This document shows positions 1 through 6,108 of a stretch of DNA of 7,620 bases, piece after piece. Numbering within the stretch: the first letter of the stretch is position 1; the number at the start of each line of letters is the position of its first letter. Source of the stretch: Thermoleophilia bacterium. GTDB taxonomy: Bacteria; Actinomycetota; Thermoleophilia; Gaiellales; Gaiellaceae. A program made the translations under genes and the position numbers. The stretch spans positions 1-7,620 of the forward strand of contig JAOUEK010000080.1 of the NCBI GenBank assembly GCA_029858755.1. The letters run 5' to 3'. The notes under the pieces were generated by a model. The model was not told where the DNA came from and did not search any database. It saw nothing but the letters and a program-made list of their open reading frames with translations.

Positions 1-330
1 TCCGTGCTGTGGACGACCGCCCACTACGGCTTCCCGGTGTCGACCACGCACACCATCTCCGGCGCCGTGATGGGCGCCGGCTCCATTCGCGGGCTGTCTG
101 CGGTGCGCTGGGGTGTCGCAGGCAACATCCTCACCGCCTGGGTGATCACGATCCCGATGGCGGCACTGGTCGGCGGGCTCATGGAGCTGATCACGCGGCT
201 CCCCGGCGGCACGGGGATCGTGTTCTCTCTGGCGGTCCTGATCGCCGCGACGGCATTCGTTGCGCGTCGCTGGGAGGTACGGCGGCTCGCCCTGCCGCAG
301 ACCGCCACACCGACGCCAGTGACGAGCTGA
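1..330 (+). CDS. pit: PiT-family low-affinity inorganic phosphate permease, C-terminal part (5' end outside window)
   Basis: Frame 1 is open from the first base to a TGA at 328-330, giving about 109 residues of a longer membrane protein. Near residues 9-20 it carries HYGFPVSTTH followed by a glycine-rich GAVMGAG stretch. This is the C-terminal signature of PiT (SLC20-type) permeases, which co-transport phosphate or metal-phosphate with a cation across the cytoplasmic membrane. Two hydrophobic stretches follow, at about residues 34-60 and 70-90, and then a short polar tail; both fit the last membrane helices of PiT. The true start lies to the left; the GTG at position 4 is only an internal valine codon. 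The gene converges on pstA with 40 bases between the stop codons, placing a low-affinity constitutive-type transporter beside the high-affinity Pst system. The family is secure; substrate specificity is inferred from family and context. Confidence 0.9.
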   Translation, partial: SVLWTTAHYGFPVSTTHTISGAVMGAGSIRGLSAVRWGVAGNILTAWVITIPMAALVGGLMELITRLPGGTGIVFSLAVLIAATAFVARRWEVRRLALPQTATPTPVTS

Positions 331-345
331 GCTCCAGACACGGCT

Positions 346-359
346 GCGCGGGGCCGCGC
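346..359. terminator. possible bidirectional hairpin between convergent pit and pstA
   Basis: The 40-base gap between the two stop codons (331-370) contains GCGCG (346-350) and CGCGC (355-359) around a 4-base loop. The stem is short, very GC-rich and lacks a flanking T-run on either strand, so it is not a canonical intrinsic terminator. Its position between converging genes is the main argument for a terminating role. Confidence 0.3.
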
Positions 360-370
360 CGGTTGACTGT

Positions 371-1267
371 CTACGCGCCCTCGAGCCTCTTCCGCCGGTT
401 CGCCGCGAACACCTTGGCGAGGATGTTCATCACGAGCACGAAGCCGATCAGGACGAGCGCGGCCGCCCAGCCGGCGGCCTGCTCACCGGGGTCCGGCGAC
501 TCGGAGAAGGCGAAGATCGCCACCGGCAGCGTCGGCAGGGCGTTCGTGACGTCGCCCGAGATCTGGTTGGCGGCGATCGACGACGTGAAGAGCAGCGGCG
601 CGGTCTCTCCCGCGACGCGCGCCACGGCGATCACGACGCCCGTGAGGATGCCGCCGATCGCCGACGGCAGCACGATGCTCACGGTGGTGCGCCAGCGAGT
701 GACGCCGAGGGCGAGGCTCGCCTCGCGCAGGCTGCGCGGGATCACCTCGAGCACTTCCTGCGTGGCCCGGGCGACCATCGGCAGCATGAGGACGGCGAGC
801 GAGAGCGCCCCGAAGATCGCGCTCTGCCCGCGGCCGACGACCAGCAGGCCGAAGACGAAGATGCCGACGACGATGGCGGGCACCCCGTTGAGGATGTCGA
901 GCACGACACGGAGGATCCGGGAGAAGCGAGGGCCCGCGTACTCGGACATGTAGACGGCGACGAGCACGGCGAACGGGATCGCCATCGCCATGCACATGCC
1001 GACGATCAGGGCGCTCCCGACCAGGGCGTCCGCGATGCCCCCTGACTCGCCGAACAGCGGGCGCGGCTTCGTGAAGAACGAGAGCGAGAGCTGGCTGAAG
1101 CCCTTGTAGAGCACGGTGCCGAGCACGAGCCCGAGGATGCCGACGGCCACGACGGCGCTCGCCACCCCGAGCGCGGCGAACGCCTGCTCGGTGAGCCGCC
1201 GCCGACCCAGGCCGCTCGAGCGGCGCGTGATGTCGTAGCGCTCGTCCGCCGAGCCGGCCGTCGCCAT
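371..1267 (-). CDS. pstA: phosphate ABC transporter permease PstA
   Basis: This 298-residue protein is one of the two membrane subunits of the high-affinity phosphate ABC importer; it pairs with PstC and docks on PstB. It begins MATAGSADER, with a polar N-terminus of about 28 residues, then shows about six hydrophobic segments (roughly 30-54, 80-107, 127-146, 150-166, 203-220 and 264-288). The cytoplasmic EAA loop that contacts the ATPase lies at about 182-220, with EASLALGVTRWRT followed by IVLPSAIGGI and ARVAGETAPL, as expected for PstA. The ATG at 1267 was chosen because a GGAGG lies 8 bases upstream and the pstC stop overlaps it (TGATG), a typical translational-coupling arrangement. The same frame stays open much further upstream, but only as a shadow of pstC. 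It is the last gene of the leftward pstS-pstC-pstA unit. Length and motifs are normal for the family. Confidence 0.95.
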   Translation of the reverse strand: MATAGSADERYDITRRSSGLGRRRLTEQAFAALGVASAVVAVGILGLVLGTVLYKGFSQLSLSFFTKPRPLFGESGGIADALVGSALIVGMCMAMAIPFAVLVAVYMSEYAGPRFSRILRVVLDILNGVPAIVVGIFVFGLLVVGRGQSAIFGALSLAVLMLPMVARATQEVLEVIPRSLREASLALGVTRWRTTVSIVLPSAIGGILTGVVIAVARVAGETAPLLFTSSIAANQISGDVTNALPTLPVAIFAFSESPDPGEQAAGWAAALVLIGFVLVMNILAKVFAANRRKRLEGA

Positions 1268-2229
1268 CAGTAGGCCCTCCGCACCTTCTCGAAGCGTGCG
1301 ACCACGAGTTGGGCGACCACGTTCGTGACCAGGGAGATCACCATCAGGATCGCCGCCAGGTAGAGGATCGACCCGGCCTGGAGCACGCTCGTCGCGCCCT
1401 GGTACTGCGCGGCGATCCTGGAGCCGAGCGTGTCGGCCGGCTCGAACCACGAGGACGGGATGACGTTGCCGTTCCCGATCACCTGGGTGACGGCGATCGC
1501 CTCGCCGAACGCCCGGCCGAGGCCGAGCAGGATCGCGGCCGCGATCCCCGGTGCCGCGTACGGCAGGAGCACCTTGCGGATCGCCTCCCACCGCGTCGAG
1601 CCGAGCGCCATGGAGCCGTCGACGAGATCCTTGGGCACGCGCACGAACAGCTCGCGGCAGATCGCCGAGGTGATGGGGATGATCATGATCGTGAGTACGA
1701 GCGCGGCCGGGAGCAGGCCCACCTGCGACGGTTGGCCGGAGAAGATCGGCAGAAACCCGAAGGCGCCCTGGAGCCAGGGCTCCAGGTGATCGCGCACCCA
1801 GGGGCCGAAGACGAGGATGCCCCAGAGGCCGAGCACGACACTCGGGATCGCCGCCAGCAGCTCGACCATGGTCGCGATCGGCGCGGCCAGGCGGCGGGGG
1901 GCGATCTCGGTGAGGAACAGCGCGATCGCGATCGAGAGCGGGGTGGCGAGGACGAGCGCGATCAGCGACGTCATCACCGTCCCGTAGATGAACGCGAGGC
2001 CACCGTAGAGGTCCTTGACCGGGTCCCACGCCTCGGTCCAGACGAACGAGAGGCCGAAGGCGTCCATCGCGGGCCATGCGAGATCGATCACCTTCCAGGT
2101 GATCAGCCCGAGGAGCGCGGCTGCCGCGAGCGCCGCGGCCAGCGACACCCCGCGGAAGAGGACGTCGCCCAACCTGATGCCGCGGCGCCGGAGGTCCGGC
2201 GCCGCGGGGGTGTATCCGGTGGACGTCAT
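1267..2229 (-). CDS. pstC: phosphate ABC transporter permease PstC
   Basis: This 320-residue integral membrane subunit forms the phosphate translocation path with PstA. After a polar N-terminus of about 22 residues it has a first hydrophobic segment at about 26-48, an extracytoplasmic loop at about 50-76 (SFVWTEAWDPVKDLYGGLAF, typical of PstC), then further segments at about 78-108, 118-142, 170-190, 225-250 and 285-312. The EAA coupling loop is at about 204-243: DGSMALGSTRWEA, then LLPYAAPGI and LGRAFGEAIAV. The start ATG at 2229 is 30 bases past the pstS stop. No good Shine-Dalgarno is visible there, so translation may depend on coupling to pstS. Its stop overlaps the pstA start by one base. 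Length and topology match the family; no defect is seen. Confidence 0.95.
   Translation of the reverse strand: MTSTGYTPAAPDLRRRGIRLGDVLFRGVSLAAALAAAALLGLITWKVIDLAWPAMDAFGLSFVWTEAWDPVKDLYGGLAFIYGTVMTSLIALVLATPLSIAIALFLTEIAPRRLAAPIATMVELLAAIPSVVLGLWGILVFGPWVRDHLEPWLQGAFGFLPIFSGQPSQVGLLPAALVLTIMIIPITSAICRELFVRVPKDLVDGSMALGSTRWEAIRKVLLPYAAPGIAAAILLGLGRAFGEAIAVTQVIGNGNVIPSSWFEPADTLGSRIAAQYQGATSVLQAGSILYLAAILMVISLVTNVVAQLVVARFEKVRRAY
1276..1280 (-). promoter_or_regulatory. Shine-Dalgarno sequence for pstA
   Basis: On the minus strand GGAGG lies 8 bases before the pstA ATG and inside the last codons of pstC. It is the best Shine-Dalgarno match upstream of any start in the window and, with the one-base TGATG overlap, fixes the pstA start. 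Confidence 0.75.
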
Positions 2230-2259
2230 GCGCTCACGGCGTGGCGTGGACGAGCCCCG

Positions 2260-3300
2260 CTACCCCTTGATCTTCTTGATCTCGCGGTAGGCGAACCCCT
2301 TCACCGTGGTCGGCAGCGGCACGAAGAAGAGCGGTGGGCCGAACGTCTGCCCTTGCGAGACCGCCCAGTGGACGAACTTGCGGAGGTCGGCCGCCTTGGA
2401 CGAGCTCGTGGGGGCGATCACGTACGTGAAGGTCGAGATCGGGTACGCGTTCTTGGGTGCCGCCTTCGGCGGGTCGACGATCTTCAGCTGCGAGAGCCTC
2501 GTCACCTTCTTCGGCAGCGTCGACAGCGCCGACGTGATGCCCCGCAGGCCCGGCGCGGCGAACCCGCCGCGCCTGTTCTGGACGAGCGCGAAGGACAGCT
2601 TGTTCGTGATCGCGTACGCCACGTCGACGTAGGTGATCGCGCCGGCGGTGCTCTTGACGACCCCGGTCACCCCTGAGCTGCCGCGCGCGCCCACGCCGCC
2701 GGGCCAGCTGACCGCCGTGTTGCGACCGACCTTGCTCTTCCACGTCGGGCTCACCGCCGAGAGGTAGTCGGTGAACGCGTAGGTCGTGCCCGACCCGTCG
2801 GAGCGGTGCACCGCGGTGATCGTGAGGTCGGGCAGGTCGAGGCCCCGGTTCAGCCTCCGGATCGCCGGATGGTTCCACTTCGTGATCGAGCCGTCGAAGA
2901 TCCCGGTGATGGTCGCGGCGTTCAGCTTCAGCCGGCCGTCGAGCCCCGGGATGTTGTACGGGAGCGAGACGCCGGCGAGCCCCCACGGGATCACCACGCA
3001 GCCCTTGCACGCGGCAAGCTGATCCGGCGACAGCGGCGCGTCGGAGGCGCCGAAGTCGACGGTACGGGCGGTGATCGCGGCGATGCCGGCGCCCGAGCCG
3101 GTCGGCGAGTACGTGATGTCGATCCCGTAGGCCTTCGCCATCTCGGGGATCCACTTCGAGATCAGCGGGAACGGGAACGTCGCCCCCGTGCCCACGAGCG
3201 AGCCGGCCTGCCGCTGCGTCGCCGCGCCGGCGCGCCCGGCGACCAGCGCCGCGACGACGAGCAGCACGAGAGCGAGTCCCAGCGCGAGTCTCCTCTTCAT
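2260..3300 (-). CDS. pstS: periplasmic/extracellular phosphate-binding protein PstS
   Basis: This 346-residue solute-binding protein captures orthophosphate and delivers it to PstC/PstA. The N-terminus MKRRLALGLALVLLVVAALV followed by AGRAGA is a Sec-type signal peptide with likely cleavage near residue 27. There is no cysteine lipobox, so it should not be lipid-anchored. Phosphate-site motifs appear in family order: GTGATFPFPL (37-46), SPTGSGAG (65-72), VDFGASDAPLS (81-91) and HRSDGSGTTYAFTDYL (165-180). The only cysteines, Cys98 and Cys101 in AACKGC, could form a disulfide outside the cytoplasm. ATG 3300 was chosen because it gives the Lys-Arg-Arg N-region of the signal peptide; an AGGAG sits almost against the ATG, closer than ideal. 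It heads the pstSCA unit and is preceded by a Pho-box array. The function is secure. Confidence 0.95.
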   Translation of the reverse strand: MKRRLALGLALVLLVVAALVAGRAGAATQRQAGSLVGTGATFPFPLISKWIPEMAKAYGIDITYSPTGSGAGIAAITARTVDFGASDAPLSPDQLAACKGCVVIPWGLAGVSLPYNIPGLDGRLKLNAATITGIFDGSITKWNHPAIRRLNRGLDLPDLTITAVHRSDGSGTTYAFTDYLSAVSPTWKSKVGRNTAVSWPGGVGARGSSGVTGVVKSTAGAITYVDVAYAITNKLSFALVQNRRGGFAAPGLRGITSALSTLPKKVTRLSQLKIVDPPKAAPKNAYPISTFTYVIAPTSSSKAADLRKFVHWAVSQGQTFGPPLFFVPLPTTVKGFAYREIKKIKG

Positions 3301-3401
3301 TCTCCTACCCCCGATTCCCCTTGGTCCCGGTTGACAGCCCAGCGCCGCACGGATCGGGCACCGGTGCCGATGGGACTGTCGCGATCAGGGACGAGGTCGT
3401 G

Positions 3402-3441
3402 GGCATCGGCGCGGTATCGATGTGGTGACGGGCTGGTGAAC
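3402..3441 (-). promoter_or_regulatory. Pho-box-like direct-repeat array upstream of pstS
   Basis: Read on the minus strand, half-sites recur every 11 bases: GTTCACC (3441-3435), CGTCACC (3430-3424), CGATACC (3419-3413) and CGATGCC (3408-3402). The first two closely match the GTTCACC-type direct-repeat unit known for PhoB/PhoP operators; the last two keep mainly the terminal CC and the spacing. The array begins 3 bases after the phoU stop and lies 101 bases upstream of the pstS ATG, within the 144-base phoU-pstS gap. I could not place a convincing -10 hexamer. The rest of the gap (3301-3401) looks like an untranslated leader with no other clear signal. Confidence 0.7.
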
Positions 3442-3444
3442 GGG

Positions 3445-4110
3445 TCAGTGAGAGGCGTCGCCGAACTCGCGAAACTCGCCGGTGACGACGAACTCGGTCT
3501 GCTCGCCGATGTCGACGGCGTTGTCGCCGATCCGCTCGATGCAGCGGGAGACCACGATCATGCGCATGCCCCATTCCGCGGATGCCGGGTCGTCGACGAA
3601 CTCGAGCACCTGACCCGCAACGCGGCGGTTCGTGCGGTCGATGAGCTCGTCGAGCTCGACCAGCGACCGGGCGCGCGCGACGTCACGGGACGCGAAGGAG
3701 TCGAGTGCGACCCTGACCATCTCCTCCGCCCGCTCCCCCATCTCGTGCAGGCCTTCGACGAGCCCCGCGCGCTGCTGCAGCGTCGCCGAGAGCTTGGTCA
3801 GCTTGGCGATCGTCACCGACTGGTCGCCGATGCGCTCCAGGTGGATCCCGCCGTGGAGGATCGCGAGCACGAGCCGCAGGTCGCCGGCGACGGGTGTCTC
3901 GAGCGCGAGCAGCTGCGCCACCATCTTCTCCAGGCGGTGGTAGCGGTCGTCGATCTCGTCGTCGAAGGCGATCACCTCGTCGCAGAGCTCGACGTCCTGG
4001 CTCTCGAGTGCGTCGAGCGCCCCGCGCACGGCGCGCAGCGACACCGTGCCCAGGTCCTGAAGGGCTGCCTCGAGCGTGTCGAGCGCGTGCTGGAACTCGA
4101 CCCGGGCCAT
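3445..4110 (-). CDS. phoU: phosphate transport regulator PhoU
   Basis: This 221-residue cytoplasmic protein is predicted to be all helical, with the two three-helix-bundle repeats typical of PhoU. Each repeat carries the metal-binding signature: LERIGDQSVTIAK (91-103) and IERIGDNAVDIGEQ (191-204). The first repeat also has the conserved TPVAGDLRLVLA (72-83). In known systems PhoU binds PstB and the PhoR kinase, shuts signalling off when phosphate is plentiful and limits Pst uptake. It starts with ATG only 3 bases after the pstB stop and has no clear Shine-Dalgarno, so translation is probably coupled to pstB. Length is normal. Its stop lies 3 bases from the Pho-box array that serves pstS, so phoU ends the pstB-phoU unit. 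The assignment is secure; the mode of PhoR control is inferred from the family. Confidence 0.95.
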   Translation of the reverse strand: MARVEFQHALDTLEAALQDLGTVSLRAVRGALDALESQDVELCDEVIAFDDEIDDRYHRLEKMVAQLLALETPVAGDLRLVLAILHGGIHLERIGDQSVTIAKLTKLSATLQQRAGLVEGLHEMGERAEEMVRVALDSFASRDVARARSLVELDELIDRTNRRVAGQVLEFVDDPASAEWGMRMIVVSRCIERIGDNAVDIGEQTEFVVTGEFREFGDASH

Positions 4111-4113
4111 GCG

Positions 4114-4962
4114 CTAGCCGAAGCGCCCCGTGACGTAGTCCTCGGTGCGCCGGTCCGACGGGTTCGTGAAGATCTTCGTCGTCCGGTCGTACTCGACGAG
4201 GACGCCGTGGCGCCCGCCGTCGTCGCGCACCTCGACGCTGAAGAAGGCGGTCATGTCGGCGACGCGGGCGGCCTGCTGCATGTTGTGGGTGACGATCACG
4301 ATCGTGTACGAGCGCTTGAGGTCGTGGATCAGGTCCTCGATGCGGGAGGTGGAGATCGGGTCGAGCGCCGAGGCCGGCTCGTCCATCAGGATCACGTCGG
4401 GCTCGACGGCGATGGCCCGCGCGATGCAGAGCCGCTGTTGCTGGCCGCCCGAGAGGCCGAGGGCGTTCTCCTTGAGGCGGTCCTTGACCTCGTCCCACAG
4501 CGCGGCGCTCTGGAGCGCGCGCTCGACACGCTCGTCGAGCCCCTTCTTCATGCCGAGCACCCGCGGCCCGAAGGCGATGTTGTCGTAGATCGACTTCGGG
4601 AACGGGTTGGGCTTCTGGAAGACCATGCCGATGCGCCGCCTGACCTCGACCGGGTCGACGCCGTCACCGTAGAGGTCACGGTCGTGGTAGAGGACGGTGC
4701 CCTCGACGCGGGCGCCGTCGATCAGGTCGTTCATCCGGTTGAACACCCGGATGAACGTCGACTTGCCGCAGCCGGACGGGCCGATGAACGCGGTCACGTA
4801 GTTCTCGCGCACCTGGAGCGTCGCGTCCTTGAGCGCCACGTTGCCGCTGTAGGACACGCTCAGGTCTCGCACGTCGAAGACGACGTCGTCGCCGCGCCCG
4901 TCCCCAGAAGCCGGCTCTGCCAGCGCGCCGAGCCTCGTCCTGTCGATCTCAGGGGTCGTCAT
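4114..4962 (-). CDS. pstB: phosphate ABC transporter ATP-binding protein PstB
   Basis: This ATPase subunit energises PstC/PstA. With the ATG at 4962 it is 282 residues. It has a polar, probably disordered N-terminus of about 26 residues, then the nucleotide-binding domain: Walker [10 protein letters not shown] (61-69), Q-loop VFQKPNPFP (114-122), signature LSGGQQQR (170-177), Walker B VILMDEP (190-196) followed by ASALDP, and switch histidine in VTHNMQQA (224-231). FNRMNDLI after Walker A and the C-terminal [12 protein letters not shown] and [10 protein letters not shown] are hallmarks of PstB rather than other ABC ATPases. In-frame GTG codons at 4971 and 4974 are alternative starts; none has a strong Shine-Dalgarno. 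The frame is open much further upstream, but only as a shadow of phoR. A Pho-box array lies 43 bases upstream of the ATG. The gene precedes phoU by 3 bases and is separated from pstSCA, unlike the common pstSCAB-phoU order. Confidence 0.95.
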   Translation of the reverse strand: MTTPEIDRTRLGALAEPASGDGRGDDVVFDVRDLSVSYSGNVALKDATLQVRENYVTAFIGPSGCGKSTFIRVFNRMNDLIDGARVEGTVLYHDRDLYGDGVDPVEVRRRIGMVFQKPNPFPKSIYDNIAFGPRVLGMKKGLDERVERALQSAALWDEVKDRLKENALGLSGGQQQRLCIARAIAVEPDVILMDEPASALDPISTSRIEDLIHDLKRSYTIVIVTHNMQQAARVADMTAFFSVEVRDDGGRHGVLVEYDRTTKIFTNPSDRRTEDYVTGRFG

Positions 4963-5004
4963 GCTCGTCACCACGGTAAGTGTCGTCCCGCACCTCCGCG
5001 GATG

Positions 5005-5033
5005 GGAGACCGACTGGTGAACGACTGGTAACG
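5005..5033 (-). promoter_or_regulatory. Pho-box-like direct-repeat array upstream of pstB
   Basis: On the minus strand three half-sites sit exactly 11 bases apart: CGTTACC (5033-5027), GTTCACC (5022-5016) and GGTCTCC (5011-5005). The first two units continue with the same CAGTC/CCAGTC context, so the full 11-mers are nearly identical. The array occupies the 77-base phoR-pstB gap and fits a phosphate-responsive operator for the pstB-phoU unit. A weak -10 candidate is GACACT (4984-4979), about 20 bases downstream; I do not consider it established. Confidence 0.75.
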
Positions 5034-5044
5034 AGCTCGTTACC
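5027..5044. repeat. perfect 18-bp palindrome over the phoR stop codon
   Basis: GGTAACGAGCTCGTTACC reads identically on both strands. It contains the phoR TAA stop (5042-5040, minus strand) and the first half-site of the pstB Pho-box array, plus a mirror-image CGTTACC on the plus strand (5038-5044). As RNA it could form a 7-bp stem with an AGCT loop. It may be an inverted operator pair, a weak 3' stem for phoR mRNA, or chance. Confidence 0.6.
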
Positions 5045-5942
5045 GCCCATGTGCGGGGAAGACGCAGCGGATCTCGAGCCCACCGCCCGGCCGACCGTGC
5101 GCCTCGACCGTCCCTCCGGCCTGTGTGACGATGTGCTTGACGATGGCGAGGCCGAGCCCGGTGCCACGAGAGGCTCGCGATCGGTCGGAGCGGTAGAACC
5201 GCTCGAAGACACGGAGCAGCTCGGTCTCCTTGACCCCGACGCCGTCGTCGGCGCCGCGGAGCGCGACTCCCTCGGGTACGCGCTCGACCGAAAGCGTGAA
5301 GGACGACCCCGGGCCTGCGTAGCGGATCGCGTTCTCGGCGAGGTTCTGCGCGATCACACGCAGCAGGCGTGGCCTGATCTCCAGCTCGATCGTCGGGTCT
5401 CCGCGCACCGCGATCGCCACACCTGCACGACTGGCGCGGTCGACCAGCTCCGCCGCGACCGCCTCCAGCTCCGGGAGCACGGGCACGGCTCCGAGCGAGA
5501 CGACGCGCGCGCCCGACTCCAGCTCGCTGAGGAACATGACCTCGTCGATCAGCTCCCGGATCTGCTCGACCTCCGCGCGCGCCTGCGCGGTGAGCGCATG
5601 GACGTCCTCGCCGGGGAGCGCGGCCGTCTCGAGCAACGCGAGCAACCGCGCGAGCGGCGTCCGGAGCTCGTGCGAGACGGAAGCGGTGAAGCCGGTGCGG
5701 AGCTCCTCGTAGGCGGTCATGTCGCCGGCCTGGCTCAGGTAGACGAGGCGCTCCTGACGACCGTCGACCTCGATCGGCACGATCAGCGGGACGATCCCCG
5801 CCTCGCCGGAGAGCAGGCCCGGCGGCAGCGGCGCTCCCTCGCGGAGGGCGTCGATCGACTGGCGGGCACGACGGCTTGCGAGCAGGACTCGGTCGTCGGC
5901 GTCGAGGACCACCACGGCCTCGCGGCTCTCCTCGACCAGCAT
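5040..5942 (-). CDS. phoR: PhoR-like sensor histidine kinase without visible membrane segments
   Basis: This is the sensor kinase for the divergent response regulator. From the ATG at 5942 it has 300 residues. Residues 1-75 look like a short PAS-type sensor domain ([23 protein letters not shown]). The HisKA phosphoacceptor follows in [13 protein letters not shown], with His91. The HATPase domain shows the N box [12 protein letters not shown] (199-210), G1 box DDGVGV (232-237), F box [11 protein letters not shown] (245-255) and G2 box [14 protein letters not shown] (259-272). All catalytic boxes are intact. No hydrophobic transmembrane stretch occurs in the protein or in any plausible N-terminal extension, whereas E. 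coli PhoR is membrane-anchored. An in-frame GTG at 5969 would add nine residues and is nearly as plausible; an ATG at 6158 is in frame but would run through the regulator promoter and is rejected. The stop lies 77 bases before pstB, so read-through into pstB is possible. phoR is assigned from domain content and locus. Confidence 0.88.
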   Translation of the reverse strand: MLVEESREAVVVLDADDRVLLASRRARQSIDALREGAPLPPGLLSGEAGIVPLIVPIEVDGRQERLVYLSQAGDMTAYEELRTGFTASVSHELRTPLARLLALLETAALPGEDVHALTAQARAEVEQIRELIDEVMFLSELESGARVVSLGAVPVLPELEAVAAELVDRASRAGVAIAVRGDPTIELEIRPRLLRVIAQNLAENAIRYAGPGSSFTLSVERVPEGVALRGADDGVGVKETELLRVFERFYRSDRSRASRGTGLGLAIVKHIVTQAGGTVEAHGRPGGGLEIRCVFPAHGR

Positions 5943-5976
5943 TCGCCCACGGCGCGCATCTGCCTCCACACAGGCG

Positions 5977-5982
5977 GTTGTA
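5977..5982 (-). promoter_or_regulatory. candidate -10 element for phoR
   Basis: On the minus strand TACAAC lies 7 bases before the alternative GTG start at 5969. That is the -10 to +1 distance expected if transcription begins at the start codon (a leaderless mRNA). The last base departs from the TANNNT consensus and no -35 match is evident, so this is tentative. Confidence 0.25.
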
Positions 5983-6031
5983 CCAGCCTGCCGTCGAGCG
6001 CCCGCGCCGCATGGGCCGCCGCGATCGGCTG

Positions 6032-6060
6032 GTTCACGACCTGTTGACCGGCCGATGACC
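6032..6060 (+). promoter_or_regulatory. Pho-box-like direct-repeat array in the phoR/response-regulator divergent region
   Basis: Three half-sites read on the plus strand at exact 11-base intervals: GTTCACG (6032-6038), GTTGACC (6043-6049) and GATGACC (6054-6060). Orientation points toward the response-regulator gene, suggesting autoregulation; it could also influence phoR, whose start is about 90 bases away on the other side. The third half-site overlaps the ATG at 6055, which argues that this ATG is not the regulator's start codon. Confidence 0.7.
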
Positions 6061-6092
6061 GCCTGGGCGCTCCCGACCTCGCGCCCGAACGT

Positions 6093-6098
6093 CACAAT
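6093..6098 (+). promoter_or_regulatory. candidate -10 element for the response-regulator gene
   Basis: CACAAT lies 10 bases before the preferred GTG start at 6109 and resembles TATAAT at four positions. If used, the transcript would have a leader of only a few bases or none. No -35 element is recognisable, and the Pho-box array ends 32 bases upstream, further than in classical PhoB promoters. The assignment is tentative. Confidence 0.3.
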
Positions 6099-6108
6099 CC
6101 CCGAGATC

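Noticed and set aside
3331..3336. Perfect TTGACA on the plus strand in the phoU-pstS gap
   Set aside because: No acceptable -10 hexamer occurs 15-19 bases downstream, and it would drive transcription antisense to phoU with no gene to serve.
2806..5031. A 741-codon open frame on the plus strand across pstS, phoU and pstB
   Set aside because: It is antisense to three well-recognised genes and its translation is Arg/Asp/Glu/Val-rich low-complexity sequence with no family motif. Long antisense open frames are expected in G+C-rich coding DNA.
6055..6108. N-terminal extension of the response regulator from ATG 6055
   Set aside because: The added residues do not resemble the start of a receiver domain, and the ATG lies inside the third half-site of the Pho-box array. 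GTG 6109 gives the family-typical N-terminus.
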